This document shows positions 44,332 through 54,039 of a stretch of DNA of 58,202 nucleotides, in pieces; within the stretch, counting starts at the first letter, position 1, and each line of letters starts with the position of its first letter. A model generated the notes under the pieces. The model made no database searches. It saw only the letters and a list, made by a program, of their open reading frames with translations, and was not told the origin of the DNA. The DNA lies in NCBI RefSeq assembly GCF_001439805.1, contig NZ_JYLK01000023.1, positions 1-58,202 on the forward strand, read 5' to 3'. A program made the position numbers and the translations under genes. Source of the DNA: Pseudomonas trivialis. Its GTDB lineage: Bacteria; Pseudomonadota; Gammaproteobacteria; Pseudomonadales; Pseudomonadaceae.

Positions 44332-45392
44332 CGTTCGGCGTGCTGTTTCAGCGCCCATTCCACATGCTCGCGCACCAGCTCTGAAGGGTAGTCGCGCCGC
44401 GCTTTCAACGCCTCCAGCACCGGAATGCTCGACGGCGCATTGCCCAGGCCCACTGCCAGGTTGCGCAGCCAGCGCTCATAACCGGCGCGCCGCAGCGGTG
44501 AGCCTTCGGTGCTGCTGAGAAATCTGTCCTCGTCCCACAGGAACAGTTCGGCCAGCCCTGCGTTATCCAGATTGTGCCGTGGCTTGAAATCGCTTTCGGC
44601 GGTGGGCCGGGCGAAACGATTCCACGGGCAAACGATCTGACAGTCATCGCAGCCAAACACGCGGTTGCCGATCAGCGGGCGCAGGTCCTCGGGAATCGCG
44701 CTCTTGAGTTCGATGGTGAGGTAGGAAATGCAGCGCCGGGCGTCCAGCACATAGGGGCCGACGAAGGCATTGGTCGGGCAGATATCCAGGCACGCCGTGC
44801 AGCGGCCGCAATGTTCGGTGCTGTGGGGCGCGTCCACCGGCAGCGGCAGGTCCACGAACAGCTCGCTGAGGAAGAAGTAGCTACCGGCCTTGCGATTGAG
44901 GACCAGGGTGTTTTTACCGATCCAGCCGAGCCCGGCCTGTTCGGCGATGGCTTTTTCCAGCACCGGCGCGCTGTCGACGAAGGCACGAAAGCCGAACGGG
45001 CCGATCTGCGCCTGAATGCGCTCGGCCAGTTGCTGCACACGCTTGCGGATCAGCTTGTGGTAATCACGGCCCAGGGCGTAACGCGAGATGTAGGCTTTTT
45101 CCGGCTGTGCCAGCAAGTGGGCCATCTGAGTGTCACCGGGCAGATAATCCATGCGCAGCGACACCACGCGCAGGGTGCCCGGCACCAGCTCATCGGGATG
45201 GGAGCGTTTGCTGCCATGGGCGCCCATGTAATCCATCTCGCCGTGATAGCCCGCGTCGAGCCAGCGTTGCAGGTGCTGCTCGTGCTCGGCGAGGTCCAGG
45301 CCGCTGATGCCCACTTGTTGGAAGCCCAGCTCGCGGCCCCAGTCCTTGATCGATTGGGCAAGCGCGGGGAGGTCGGAGGTAATGACAGGCAT
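44325..45392 (-). CDS. queG: Epoxyqueuosine reductase QueG
   Basis: A 355-residue cobalamin and iron-sulfur enzyme for the last step of queuosine tRNA modification. The catalytic Asp140 sits in VDSAPVLEK. Two ferredoxin-like 4Fe-4S motifs are seen: CGRCTACLDICP (195-206) and CDDCQIVCP (248-256). The HEAT-like C-terminus follows. The start MPVITSDL (45392) is taken because the long upstream extension overlaps the divergent nnrD and has no family match. Confidence 0.95.
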   Translation of the reverse strand: MPVITSDLPALAQSIKDWGRELGFQQVGISGLDLAEHEQHLQRWLDAGYHGEMDYMGAHGSKRSHPDELVPGTLRVVSLRMDYLPGDTQMAHLLAQPEKAYISRYALGRDYHKLIRKRVQQLAERIQAQIGPFGFRAFVDSAPVLEKAIAEQAGLGWIGKNTLVLNRKAGSYFFLSELFVDLPLPVDAPHSTEHCGRCTACLDICPTNAFVGPYVLDARRCISYLTIELKSAIPEDLRPLIGNRVFGCDDCQIVCPWNRFARPTAESDFKPRHNLDNAGLAELFLWDEDRFLSSTEGSPLRRAGYERWLRNLAVGLGNAPSSIPVLEALKARRDYPSELVREHVEWALKQHAERQ

Positions 45393-45421
45393 GAGACAGG
45401 GGAAACCACGGGTTAGATAGG

Positions 45422-45427
45422 TATAAT
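45422..45427 (+). promoter_or_regulatory. Candidate -10 element for the nnrD-tsaE-amiB-mutL operon
   Basis: A perfect TATAAT lies 29 bases before the nnrD start in the short divergent gap with queG. No good -35 is seen, and the extended TG is absent. The site is plausible by position and -10 quality only. Confidence 0.35.
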
Positions 45428-45455
45428 TCTGCCAGACATCGGAGCTTGAAGACGC

Positions 45456-46316
45456 ATGCCTCAGACAAAAGACGAAATAACCGACGTTCAGCCACTGTTG
45501 CCCGGTCATTTGCCGCAACTGCCTGCACGTTCCCCGGATGCCCATAAAGGCCAGTTTGGTCATCTGCTGGTCATTGGCGGCGACCATGGATTTGGTGGCG
45601 CCGCGCTGCTGAGCACCGAAAGCGCCCTGCGCAGCGGCGCCGGCATGGTTTCCCTGGCGACCCGGCCTGCGCATGTGCCGGCGGCGCTGGCGCGACTGCC
45701 GGAAGTCATGACGCTGGGCGTGAGCTCGGCCAACCAGTTGATGGGCCTGTTGGAAAAAACCTCGGTCATCGTCATGGGTCCGGGCCTGGGTGAGTCGGCC
45801 TGGGGCAGAAGCCTGTTATCGGTGGCGGCCAACGCCAAACGGCCGCAGGTGTGGGACGCGGACGCACTGAACCTGCTCGCTGCAGGCCATGTCGACTTGC
45901 CGGCCAATTGCGTGATCACCCCCCATCCGGGCGAGGCCGCGCGTTTGCTGGGCATTACCACCGCCGAGGTTCAAGCTGATCGCCTCAATGCGGCACTCGC
46001 GCTGAGCCTCACATTAAATGCCGTGGTTATTCTCAAAGGAGCTGGCAGTCTGATTGCAAGCCCCGATGGGGACGTTGCCCGCTGTGACCAGGGCCATCCC
46101 GCCATGGCTGCGCCCGGTCTGGGTGATGTATTGGCCGGGTTGGTGGGTGCATTGCTGGCCCAGGGCATGCCGGCTTATGACGCCAGCTGCCTGGCGGTGT
46201 GGCTGCACGCTACGGCAGGTGATCGCCAGGGCACCTTCGGTCGCGGGCTGGCGGCCAGCGACCTGATCCCCGCCATTCGTCAATTGCTGGAGGAGCAGTC
46301 GCCGTGTCTGACGTAA
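45456..46316 (+). CDS. nnrD: ADP-dependent NAD(P)H-hydrate dehydratase
   Basis: A 286-residue ribokinase-like enzyme that repairs hydrated NAD(P)H. Seen: HKGQFGHLLVIGGDHGFGGAALLSTESALRSGAGMV at the N-terminus, VMGPGLGES, DADALNLL, TPHPGEAARLL and the late GLGDVLAGLVGALLAQG. Only the dehydratase domain is present; the NnrE epimerase half found fused in E. coli YjeF is absent and must be elsewhere. A GGAG site precedes the start. It overlaps tsaE by 13 bases. Confidence 0.92.
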   Translation: MPQTKDEITDVQPLLPGHLPQLPARSPDAHKGQFGHLLVIGGDHGFGGAALLSTESALRSGAGMVSLATRPAHVPAALARLPEVMTLGVSSANQLMGLLEKTSVIVMGPGLGESAWGRSLLSVAANAKRPQVWDADALNLLAAGHVDLPANCVITPHPGEAARLLGITTAEVQADRLNAALALSLTLNAVVILKGAGSLIASPDGDVARCDQGHPAMAAPGLGDVLAGLVGALLAQGMPAYDASCLAVWLHATAGDRQGTFGRGLAASDLIPAIRQLLEEQSPCLT

Positions 46317-46774
46317 CCCTGTTCCTGGCCGATGAAGATGCCATGGTGGCGCTTGGGAATCGTATCGCCGCCGTCACGGCAGGCGCCGGGCTGATCTTCC
46401 TCGAAGGCGACCTCGGCGCGGGCAAGACCACGTTGTCGCGGGGGATTATCCGTGGGCTGGGGCACGCTGGCGCGGTGAAAAGTCCCACCTTTACGCTGGT
46501 CGAACCCTACGAGATCGGCGACGTGCGCGCCTTTCACTTCGACCTGTATCGCCTGGTCGACCCCGAAGAGCTGGAATACATGGGCATTCGCGATTACTTC
46601 GACGAAGATGCGCTGTGCCTGATCGAGTGGCCAGATAAAGGTGCAGGCTTTTTGCCAAAGCCTGACATGACCATTACCATTACGCCGCATGAAACAGGAC
46701 GTCAGCTGAAGTTGTTGCCCCAGAGCGCGCGTGGCCAGTCGTGGTGCGCCGCTTTGGCATTGGAATTCAAATAA
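46304..46774 (+). CDS. tsaE: tRNA threonylcarbamoyladenosine biosynthesis ATPase TsaE
   Basis: A 156-residue P-loop protein (GDLGAGKTT, 35-43) with SPTFTLVEPYE and FHFDLYRL motifs. It assists TsaB-TsaD in making the t6A modification of tRNA. The GTG start at 46304 is supported by AGGAGCAG just upstream and lies inside nnrD, giving coupling. The next gene begins 16 bases after its stop. Confidence 0.95.
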   Translation: MSDVTLFLADEDAMVALGNRIAAVTAGAGLIFLEGDLGAGKTTLSRGIIRGLGHAGAVKSPTFTLVEPYEIGDVRAFHFDLYRLVDPEELEYMGIRDYFDEDALCLIEWPDKGAGFLPKPDMTITITPHETGRQLKLLPQSARGQSWCAALALEFK

Positions 46775-46789
46775 TTGGTGGGGTTAGGT

Positions 46790-48211
46790 ATGCGCTTTCG
46801 CGCGTTGGTTGCTGTCGTGGGAGTGTTGCTTGCGGCAATGACTGTCAATGCTCTGGCTGCTTCACAGGTGAAAAGTGTTCGCCTGTGGCGAGCGCCGGAT
46901 AACACGCGACTGGTGTTCGACCTGTCTGGCCCTGTCCAGCACAGCGTCTTTACCCTGGCGGCGCCTGATCGCCTGGTGATCGACATCAACGGCGCGACCC
47001 TGGCCGCACCGCTCAAGGTGTCCACCGCCAACACACCGATCACCGCCATGCGCTCGGCCCAGCGTACGCCCACCGACTTGCGCGTGGTCATCGACCTGAA
47101 AAAGGCCGTGACCCCGAAAAGCTTTTCCCTGGCGCCCAACGCCCAGTACGGCAACCGGCTGGTGGTCGACCTGTTCGACAATGCCGCCGACGCCAACCCG
47201 ACGCCTGCGCCGACGCCGAGCGTGGCGACGGTGCCCGCCGTGCCGGTCAACCCGTCGCAACCGCAGGTGAAATTGCCGCCGCCGCCGCCCGCGCCGCCGG
47301 GCAAGCGCGACATTATTGTGGTGATCGACGCCGGCCACGGCGGTGAAGACCCGGGGGCCTCCGGCTCGCGCGGCCAGCATGAAAAAGACGTGGTATTGGC
47401 CATCGCACGCGAGCTGCAGCGCCAGGTCAACGGCATGAAGGGCTATCGCGCCGAGCTGACCCGCACCGGCGACTACTTCATTCCATTGCGCGGCCGTACC
47501 GAAATCGCGCGCAAGAAGGGCGCCGACCTGTTCGTTTCGATTCACGCCGACGCCGCGCCCTCCAGCGCCGCCTTTGGCGCCTCGGTGTTTGCCCTGTCCG
47601 ATCGCGGTGCCACGTCCGAAACCGCACGCTGGCTGGCTGACAGTGAAAACCGTTCCGACCTGATCGGCGGGGCGGGAAACGTGTCCCTCGACGACAAGGA
47701 CAAGATGCTCGCCGGCGTATTGCTCGACCTGTCGATGACCGCTTCGCTGACCTCCAGCCTCAATGTCGGCCAGAAAGTCCTGAGCAACATCGGCCGGGTC
47801 ACCTCGCTGCACAAACAGCGTGTGGAGCAGGCCGGGTTCATGGTGTTGAAGTCGCCGGATATCCCGTCGATTCTGGTGGAAACCGGGTTTATCTCCAACG
47901 CCAACGAAGCCTCCAAGCTGGCCAGTGCCAGCCATCAGCAGGCCCTGGCGCGTTCCATCAGTGCCGGCGTGCGTCAGTTCTTCCAGCAGAATCCGCCGCC
48001 GGGTACCTACATTGCCTGGCTGCGTGATTCCGGCAAAATCGCCCAGGGCCCGCGCGACCATCGCGTGCAGCCCGGCGACACCCTGGCCATGCTGGCGGTG
48101 CGCTTCCAGGTCTCGCCCGCCACGTTGCGCAGCGCCAATAACCTGAAGACCGATGAACTGAAAGTCGGCCAGGTGCTGACCATCCCCGGCACTGAATTGG
48201 CGGCGCAGTAA
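46790..48211 (+). CDS. amiB: N-acetylmuramoyl-L-alanine amidase AmiB
   Basis: A 473-residue periplasmic cell-separation amidase. It has a signal peptide (about 1-24), an AMIN domain (about 26-125), a proline-rich linker, a zinc Amidase_3 domain (DAGHGGEDPGASG near 182 with the first metal His, and SIHADA with the second) and a C-terminal LysM domain (HRVQPGDTLAMLAVRFQVSPATLRSANNL). The start ATG 46790 is preferred over 46775. The stop overlaps the mutL ATG by one base (TAATG). Confidence 0.95.
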   Translation: MRFRALVAVVGVLLAAMTVNALAASQVKSVRLWRAPDNTRLVFDLSGPVQHSVFTLAAPDRLVIDINGATLAAPLKVSTANTPITAMRSAQRTPTDLRVVIDLKKAVTPKSFSLAPNAQYGNRLVVDLFDNAADANPTPAPTPSVATVPAVPVNPSQPQVKLPPPPPAPPGKRDIIVVIDAGHGGEDPGASGSRGQHEKDVVLAIARELQRQVNGMKGYRAELTRTGDYFIPLRGRTEIARKKGADLFVSIHADAAPSSAAFGASVFALSDRGATSETARWLADSENRSDLIGGAGNVSLDDKDKMLAGVLLDLSMTASLTSSLNVGQKVLSNIGRVTSLHKQRVEQAGFMVLKSPDIPSILVETGFISNANEASKLASASHQQALARSISAGVRQFFQQNPPPGTYIAWLRDSGKIAQGPRDHRVQPGDTLAMLAVRFQVSPATLRSANNLKTDELKVGQVLTIPGTELAAQ

Positions 48212-50127
48212 TGAGCGAGTCCTTGTTGAACAGTGGCTCGCGCATTGAATTGCTCAGCCCGCGCCTGGCCAACCAGATTGCCGCCGGTGAGGTGGTTGAA
48301 CGCCCGGCGTCGGTGATCAAGGAACTGCTGGAAAACAGCATCGACTCCGGCGCCAAACGCATCGATGTCGACGTGGAGCAGGGCGGCGTCAAGCTGCTGC
48401 GCGTACGCGACGATGGCAGTGGTATCTCCTCGGATGACCTGCCACTGGCCCTGGCCCGTCACGCCACCAGCAAGATCCGCGACCTGGAAGACCTGGAGCG
48501 GGTGATGAGCCTGGGTTTTCGCGGCGAGGCCCTGGCGTCGATCAGCTCCGTGGCGCGCCTGACCCTGACCTCGCGCACCCGCGATGCCGAACAGGCCTGG
48601 CAAGTGGAAACCGAAGGCCGCGACATGGCCCCGCGCGTTCAGCCGGCGGCGCATCCGGTGGGGACGTCGGTGGAAGTGCGCGATCTGTTCTTCAACACCC
48701 CGGCCCGGCGCAAGTTCCTCAAGGCCGAGAAAACCGAATTCGATCACCTGCAGGAAGTCATCAAGCGCCTGGCCCTGGCACGTTTCGACGTGGCGTTTCA
48801 CCTGCGTCACAACGGCAAGACCATCCTCAGTCTGCACGAAGCCCATGACGATGCCGCGCGTGCCCGGCGGGTCTCGGCGATCTGCGGCGCGGGTTTCCTG
48901 GAGCAGGCGCTGCCGATCGAGATCGAGCGCAATGGCCTGCGCCTGTGGGGTTGGGTGGGGCTGCCGACGTTCTCGCGCAGCCAGGCGGACTTGCAGTATT
49001 TCTTCGTGAATGGCCGTGCGGTGCGCGACAAGCTGGTGGCGCATGCGGTGCGGCAGGCGTATCGCGACGTGTTGTTCAACGGGCGGCATCCCACCTTTGT
49101 GTTGTTCTTTGAGGTCGACCCTTCGGTGGTCGACGTCAACGTGCACCCGACCAAGCATGAAGTGCGCTTCCGCGATGGGCGCATGGTGCATGACTTCCTG
49201 TATGGCACCTTGCACCGCGCCCTGGGCGATGTGCGTCCGGACGATCAACTGTCGGCGCCGATCGTGACGGCAGTGGTGCGGCCGACCGGCCCCGAGGCCG
49301 GCGAGTTCGGGCCGCAGGGCGAAATGAGCCTGGCGGCCAACCTGCTGCAATCGCCGCAGCCACAGCCTTCGTACAGCGCGCCCGGCTCGGGCGCTGGCGC
49401 GGGCTATCAGTATCAATACACGCCGCGCCCGCAATCGACCGTGCCGGTGGCCGAGGCCCAGGCAGCCTATCGCGAATTTTTCGCGCCGCTGCCGGGTGCC
49501 GAGCCGGGCGCCGCCGTTGCGTTGCCCGAAGGTGGCGGTGATATACCGCCGCTGGGTTATGCGCTGGCCCAGCTCAAGGGCATCTACATCCTTGCGGAAA
49601 ACGCTCACGGCCTGGTGCTGGTAGACATGCACGCCGCCCACGAGCGGATCATGTACGAGCGCCTCAAGATCGCCATGGCCAGCGAAGGCCTCAGCGGCCA
49701 GCCGCTGCTGGTGCCCGAATCCCTGGCCGTGAGCCAGCGCGAAGCCGACTGCGCCGAAGAGCACCATGGCGTGTTTCAGAAGCTCGGTTTTGAACTGCAA
49801 CGCCTGGGCCCGGAAACCCTGGCGATCCGCCAGATTCCGGCGCTGCTCAAACAGGCCGAGGCCAACCGGTTGGTGGCCGACGTGCTGGCCGACCTCATGG
49901 AATACGGCACCAGTGACCGTATCCAGGCGCACATCAATGAGCTGCTGGGCACCATGGCCTGCCACGGCGCGATCCGCGCCAATCGCCGCCTGGCCCTGCC
50001 GGAAATGAACGGTCTGCTGCGCGACATGGAAAACACCGAGCGCAGCGGCCAGTGCAACCACGGCCGACCGACCTGGACCCAGATGGGCCTGGACGATCTG
50101 GACAAACTGTTCCTGCGCGGCCGCTGA
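48211..50127 (+). CDS. mutL: DNA mismatch repair protein MutL
   Basis: A 638-residue mismatch-repair ATPase. GHKL motifs: ELLENSIDSGA near residue 38 and DDGSGI; then a variable proline-rich linker (about 345-445) and the dimerisation domain. The C-terminal metal-site motif is DMHAAHERIMYE (472-483). It fits DQHAx2Ex4E except that Gln is Met. This suggests a MutL with its own endonuclease, as in P. aeruginosa, which lacks MutH. Coupled to amiB and miaA by one-base overlaps. Confidence 0.96.
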   Translation: MSESLLNSGSRIELLSPRLANQIAAGEVVERPASVIKELLENSIDSGAKRIDVDVEQGGVKLLRVRDDGSGISSDDLPLALARHATSKIRDLEDLERVMSLGFRGEALASISSVARLTLTSRTRDAEQAWQVETEGRDMAPRVQPAAHPVGTSVEVRDLFFNTPARRKFLKAEKTEFDHLQEVIKRLALARFDVAFHLRHNGKTILSLHEAHDDAARARRVSAICGAGFLEQALPIEIERNGLRLWGWVGLPTFSRSQADLQYFFVNGRAVRDKLVAHAVRQAYRDVLFNGRHPTFVLFFEVDPSVVDVNVHPTKHEVRFRDGRMVHDFLYGTLHRALGDVRPDDQLSAPIVTAVVRPTGPEAGEFGPQGEMSLAANLLQSPQPQPSYSAPGSGAGAGYQYQYTPRPQSTVPVAEAQAAYREFFAPLPGAEPGAAVALPEGGGDIPPLGYALAQLKGIYILAENAHGLVLVDMHAAHERIMYERLKIAMASEGLSGQPLLVPESLAVSQREADCAEEHHGVFQKLGFELQRLGPETLAIRQIPALLKQAEANRLVADVLADLMEYGTSDRIQAHINELLGTMACHGAIRANRRLALPEMNGLLRDMENTERSGQCNHGRPTWTQMGLDDLDKLFLRGR

Positions 50128-51098
50128 TGAGTGCCTTGCCCCCCGCGATCTTCCTGATGGGCCCCACGGCCGCCGGCAAGACCGACCTGGCCATCGAGCT
50201 GACCAAGGTGCTGCCGTGTGAGCTGATCAGTGTCGACTCTGCCCTGGTTTACCGGGACATGGATATCGGCACCGCCAAGCCTTCCAAGGCGCTGCTGGCC
50301 GAGCATCCCCATCGCCTGATCGACATCCTCGACCCGTCGATGAGCTATTCGGCTGCGGATTTTCGCACTGACGCCCTGGCAGCCATGGCCGACATCACCG
50401 CGCGGGGCAATATCCCGCTGCTGGTGGGCGGCACAATGCTCTACTACAAGGCTTTGCAGGAAGGGCTCGCCGACATGCCGCCCGCCGATGCCCAGGTGCG
50501 CGCCGAACTTGAGGACGACGCTGCCCGCCTTGGCTGGCAAGCCCTGCACGACCAATTGGCGGCCGTGGACCCGGTGTCTGCCGCGCGCATTCACCCCAAC
50601 GACCCGCAGCGCCTCACGCGCGCGCTGGAGGTCTGGCGTGTGAGCGGGCAGACCATGACTGAACACAGGCTGAAACAAACTGCGCTAAGTGCTGATGCAG
50701 ACGCGTCGGGTCAATCACAATTGCCCTATACTGTCGCGAATCTGGCCATTGCCCCGGCAAATCGCCAGGTGCTGCATGAACGAATTGCGCAAAGATTCAC
50801 GATTATGTTGGAACAGGGGTTTGTGGACGAGGTCGTAGCTTTGCGTTCCCGAGGTGACCTGCATGCCGGGCTGCCTTCGATACGCGCTGTAGGCTATCGC
50901 CAGGTCTGGGATTATCTGGATGGCAAGCTGACGTCAGTCGACATGCAGGAGCGGGGCATCATCGCCACGCGCCAATTGGCGAAGCGCCAGTTCACCTGGT
51001 TGCGCAGCTGGAGCAAATTGCACTGGCTGGACAGCCTGGACAGCGACAATCTGTCACGCGCCTTGAAATACCTGGGGTCGGTCTCCATATTGAGCTGA
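50127..51098 (+). CDS. miaA: tRNA dimethylallyltransferase MiaA
   Basis: A 323-residue enzyme adding the isopentenyl group to A37 of tRNAs. P-loop GPTAAGKT (12-19), ISVDSALVYRDMDIGTAKPS, and the C-terminal AVGYRQVWDYLDG are present. ATG 50127 overlaps the mutL stop by one base (TGATG); the in-frame upstream codon 50052 lies deep inside mutL. Followed by hfq in the classic miaA-hfq-hflX order. Confidence 0.96.
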   Translation: MSALPPAIFLMGPTAAGKTDLAIELTKVLPCELISVDSALVYRDMDIGTAKPSKALLAEHPHRLIDILDPSMSYSAADFRTDALAAMADITARGNIPLLVGGTMLYYKALQEGLADMPPADAQVRAELEDDAARLGWQALHDQLAAVDPVSAARIHPNDPQRLTRALEVWRVSGQTMTEHRLKQTALSADADASGQSQLPYTVANLAIAPANRQVLHERIAQRFTIMLEQGFVDEVVALRSRGDLHAGLPSIRAVGYRQVWDYLDGKLTSVDMQERGIIATRQLAKRQFTWLRSWSKLHWLDSLDSDNLSRALKYLGSVSILS

Positions 51099-51192
51099 GT
51101 CCCTGTAATTGCCGTCTATCCTTGGGGGTGTGACGGCCATAAGCTACCCATTTCTCGATTTTTCATTATTTATCCTTAAAGGAGTGCGGCAC

Positions 51193-51453
51193 ATGTCAAA
51201 AGGGCATTCGCTACAAGACCCTTACTTGAACACTTTACGTAAAGAGAAAGTGGGGGTTTCCATCTACCTGGTCAACGGTATCAAGCTGCAAGGCACGATC
51301 GAGTCGTTCGACCAGTTCGTGATCCTGCTGAAAAACACCGTCAGCCAGATGGTTTACAAGCACGCTATCTCGACAGTCGTCCCCGTTCGTCCAATCCGTC
51401 TGCCTAGTGCAGCGGGTGATGATGCAGCTGACGCTGAGCCAGGTAACGCCTGA
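51193..51453 (+). CDS. hfq: RNA chaperone Hfq
   Basis: An 86-residue hexameric Sm-like RNA-binding protein that pairs sRNAs with mRNAs and, with Crc, controls catabolite repression in Pseudomonas. Seen: [29 protein letters not shown], the Sm1 motif, and [11 protein letters not shown], the Sm2 motif with the proximal-face residues. AAAGGAGTG (51177-51185) sets the start at ATG 51193. The short acidic C-terminal tail is typical of Pseudomonas. Confidence 0.98.
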
Positions 51454-51465
51454 TAGGAGTCTCCT

Positions 51466-52767
51466 TTGTTCTTTGAGCGCCACGGTGGTGGTGAGCGAGT
51501 GATCCTCGTTCACTTGGATGGACAGGACCCTGAGGCGCGCGAAGATCCGCAGGAGTTTCAGGAGTTGGCAAATTCGGCCGGCGCCGAGACCGTTGCGTTT
51601 TTTAACGTGCCGCGTCATCGGCCAACCGCCAAATACCTGATCGGCAGCGGCAAGGTCGAGGAGCTGCGCGACCTGGTCCACGCCGAAGAAGCCGATCTGG
51701 TGATCTTCAATCACACCCTCACGCCCAGTCAGGAACGCAACCTCGAACGTGTCTTCGAGTGTCGCGTGATCGACCGCACCGGTCTGATTCTCGATATTTT
51801 TGCCCAGCGCGCCCGAACCCATGAAGGCAAGCTGCAGGTCGAACTGGCCCAGCTTGACCACATGAGCACGCGCCTGGTGCGCGGCTGGACTCACCTTGAG
51901 CGTCAGGGTGGCGGTATCGGCATGCGTGGCCCGGGTGAAACCCAGCTCGAAACCGACCGACGCCTGCTGCGGGTGCGCCTGCGCCAGATCAAGGGGCGCC
52001 TGGAGAAGGTTCGCAGCCAGCGCGAGCAATCGCGTCGGGGCCGTTCGCGTGCGGATATTCCCACCGTGTCGCTGGTGGGCTATACCAACGCCGGCAAATC
52101 CACACTCTTCAATAATGTGACGAAGTCGGACGTGTACGCGGCCGACCAACTGTTCGCCACCCTTGACCCGACCTTGCGCCGCCTTGATATAGGCGACCTG
52201 GGGCCGATTGTCCTGGCCGATACGGTAGGTTTTATTCGCCACTTGCCCCACAAACTGGTTGAGGCCTTTCGGTCTACGCTCGAAGAGTCCAGCAACTCCG
52301 ACCTGCTGCTGCATGTGATCGATGCGGCCGAGCCTGACCGCATGCTGCAGATTGAACAAGTGATGGTGGTACTGGGCGAGATTGGTGCCCAGGACTTGCC
52401 GATCCTCGAGGTCTATAACAAACTCGATTTGCTTGAGGGCGTTGAGCCACAAATCCAGCGCGACGAGAACGGCGTACCCCAACGGGTATGGCTGTCGGCG
52501 CGCGATGGCAGTGGTCTGGAGCTGCTTGAACAAGCGATTGCCGAACGGCTCGGCAGTGATTTGTTCGTCGGCACCTTGCGCTTGCCGCAACGTTTTGCTC
52601 GACTGCGTGCACAGTTTTTCGAACTGGGCGCGGTACAGAAAGAAGAACACGACGAAGAAGGTGTCAGCTTGCTGGCCGTTCGGTTGCCGCGCTCGGAGCT
52701 CAATCGGCTGGTCAGCCGCGAGGGTGTGGTGCCGGAGGAGTTCATCGAACAACACACTTTGCAATAA
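51466..52767 (+). CDS. hflX: Ribosome-associated GTPase HflX
   Basis: A 433-residue GTPase that rescues or splits stalled 70S ribosomes. It has an N-terminal HflX domain, the glycine-rich linker GGGIGMRGPGETQLETDRR, and a G domain with GYTNAGKST (205-213), DTVGFIRHLP and NKLDL. TTG 51466 is the likely start, with TAGGAG about eight bases before it and only 12 bases after hfq. Confidence 0.95.
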   Translation: MFFERHGGGERVILVHLDGQDPEAREDPQEFQELANSAGAETVAFFNVPRHRPTAKYLIGSGKVEELRDLVHAEEADLVIFNHTLTPSQERNLERVFECRVIDRTGLILDIFAQRARTHEGKLQVELAQLDHMSTRLVRGWTHLERQGGGIGMRGPGETQLETDRRLLRVRLRQIKGRLEKVRSQREQSRRGRSRADIPTVSLVGYTNAGKSTLFNNVTKSDVYAADQLFATLDPTLRRLDIGDLGPIVLADTVGFIRHLPHKLVEAFRSTLEESSNSDLLLHVIDAAEPDRMLQIEQVMVVLGEIGAQDLPILEVYNKLDLLEGVEPQIQRDENGVPQRVWLSARDGSGLELLEQAIAERLGSDLFVGTLRLPQRFARLRAQFFELGAVQKEEHDEEGVSLLAVRLPRSELNRLVSREGVVPEEFIEQHTLQ

Positions 52768-52863
52768 AAGCCTCCTAAAGCGGTTGTGCCGCAGTGGCAG
52801 GCATTCTGTAGCATTGGTCGGCGCGCCGTGGGCGCGTCTTTGCTTTATCAGATGGAGAGCGCT

Positions 52864-54039
52864 ATGGCTTGGAATGAGCCGGGTGGCAACTCGAATAATC
52901 AGGATCCTTGGGGTGGTAAGCGCCGCAATAATGGCGACCGCAAGGGGCCACCAGATCTCGACGAGGCCTTCCGAAAGCTGCAGGAAAGCCTGAATGGGTT
53001 GTTCGGTGGTGGAAAAAAACGGGGTGGTGACGACGGCGGTCGCACAAGCAAGGGCGGTGGCTATGGCCTGCTGGGCCTGGGTCTTGTCGTGCTGGCGGCC
53101 GTTTGGCTGTACAGCGCCGTTTACGTGGTGGACGAGCAGGAGCAAGCCGTGGTGCTGCGCTTCGGCAAGTACTACGAGACGGTCGGGCCGGGCCTGAACA
53201 TCTACTTCCCGCCGATCGACAAGAAGTACATGGAGAACGTTACACGTGAGCGTTCCTATACCAAACAGGGCCAGATGCTGACCGAAGACGAGAACATCGT
53301 CGAAGTGCCGCTGACCGTGCAGTACAAGATCACCAACCTGCAGGACTTCGTGCTGAACGTCGACCAGCCGGAAATCAGCCTGCAACACGCCACCGAAAGC
53401 GCCTTGCGCCATGTGGTGGGTTCCACCGCCATGGACCAGGTGCTGACCGAAGGCCGTGAGTTGATGGCCAGCGAAATCAAGGAGCGCCTGCAACGGTTCC
53501 TCGATACGTATCGCACCGGTATCACCGTCACCCAGGTGAACGTTCAAAGCGCAGCCGCACCGCGTGAAGTGCAGGAAGCCTTCGACGACGTGATCCGCGC
53601 CCGTGAAGACGAGCAGCGTTCGCGCAACCAGGCTGAAACCTACGCCAACGGCGTCGTGCCGGAAGCCCGTGGTCAGGCCCAGCGTATCCTTGAAGATGCC
53701 AACGGCTACCGTGACGAAGTGGTCTCGCGCGCCAAGGGTGAGGCGGATCGCTTCACCAAATTGGTCGCCGAGTATCGCAAGGCGCCCGAGGTCACCCGTG
53801 AGCGTCTGTACCTGGACACCATGCAGGAAGTCTTCAGCAACACCAGCAAGGTTCTCGTGACCGGCAGCAAGGGTGGGCAGAACAACCTGCTGTACTTGCC
53901 GCTGGACAAGATGATCGAGGGTGGTCGTAGTGGCACCAGCGCGCCGTCCACCGGTTCGAACGCCGCTGCCAACGAAGCGAGCGCCCGTGCGGCCGCTGAC
54001 CTGCTGCAACAGCAAACACGTACCAGGGAGAGTCGTTGA
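52864..54039 (+). CDS. hflK: FtsH protease regulator HflK
   Basis: A 391-residue SPFH/band-7 membrane protein that forms a cage with HflC around FtsH. A glycine/asparagine-rich cytoplasmic N-terminus is followed by one membrane helix (about 66-86), the SPFH domain, and a C-terminal coiled region. ATG 52864 is preceded by ATGGAGAG; the upstream frame (52786) is not family-like. One-base overlap with hflC. Confidence 0.95.
   Translation: MAWNEPGGNSNNQDPWGGKRRNNGDRKGPPDLDEAFRKLQESLNGLFGGGKKRGGDDGGRTSKGGGYGLLGLGLVVLAAVWLYSAVYVVDEQEQAVVLRFGKYYETVGPGLNIYFPPIDKKYMENVTRERSYTKQGQMLTEDENIVEVPLTVQYKITNLQDFVLNVDQPEISLQHATESALRHVVGSTAMDQVLTEGRELMASEIKERLQRFLDTYRTGITVTQVNVQSAAAPREVQEAFDDVIRAREDEQRSRNQAETYANGVVPEARGQAQRILEDANGYRDEVVSRAKGEADRFTKLVAEYRKAPEVTRERLYLDTMQEVFSNTSKVLVTGSKGGQNNLLYLPLDKMIEGGRSGTSAPSTGSNAAANEASARAAADLLQQQTRTRESR

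Noticed and set aside
45393..45674. 94-residue N-terminal extension of queG
   Set aside because: It would overlap the divergent nnrD coding region; QueG homology begins at MPVITSDL.
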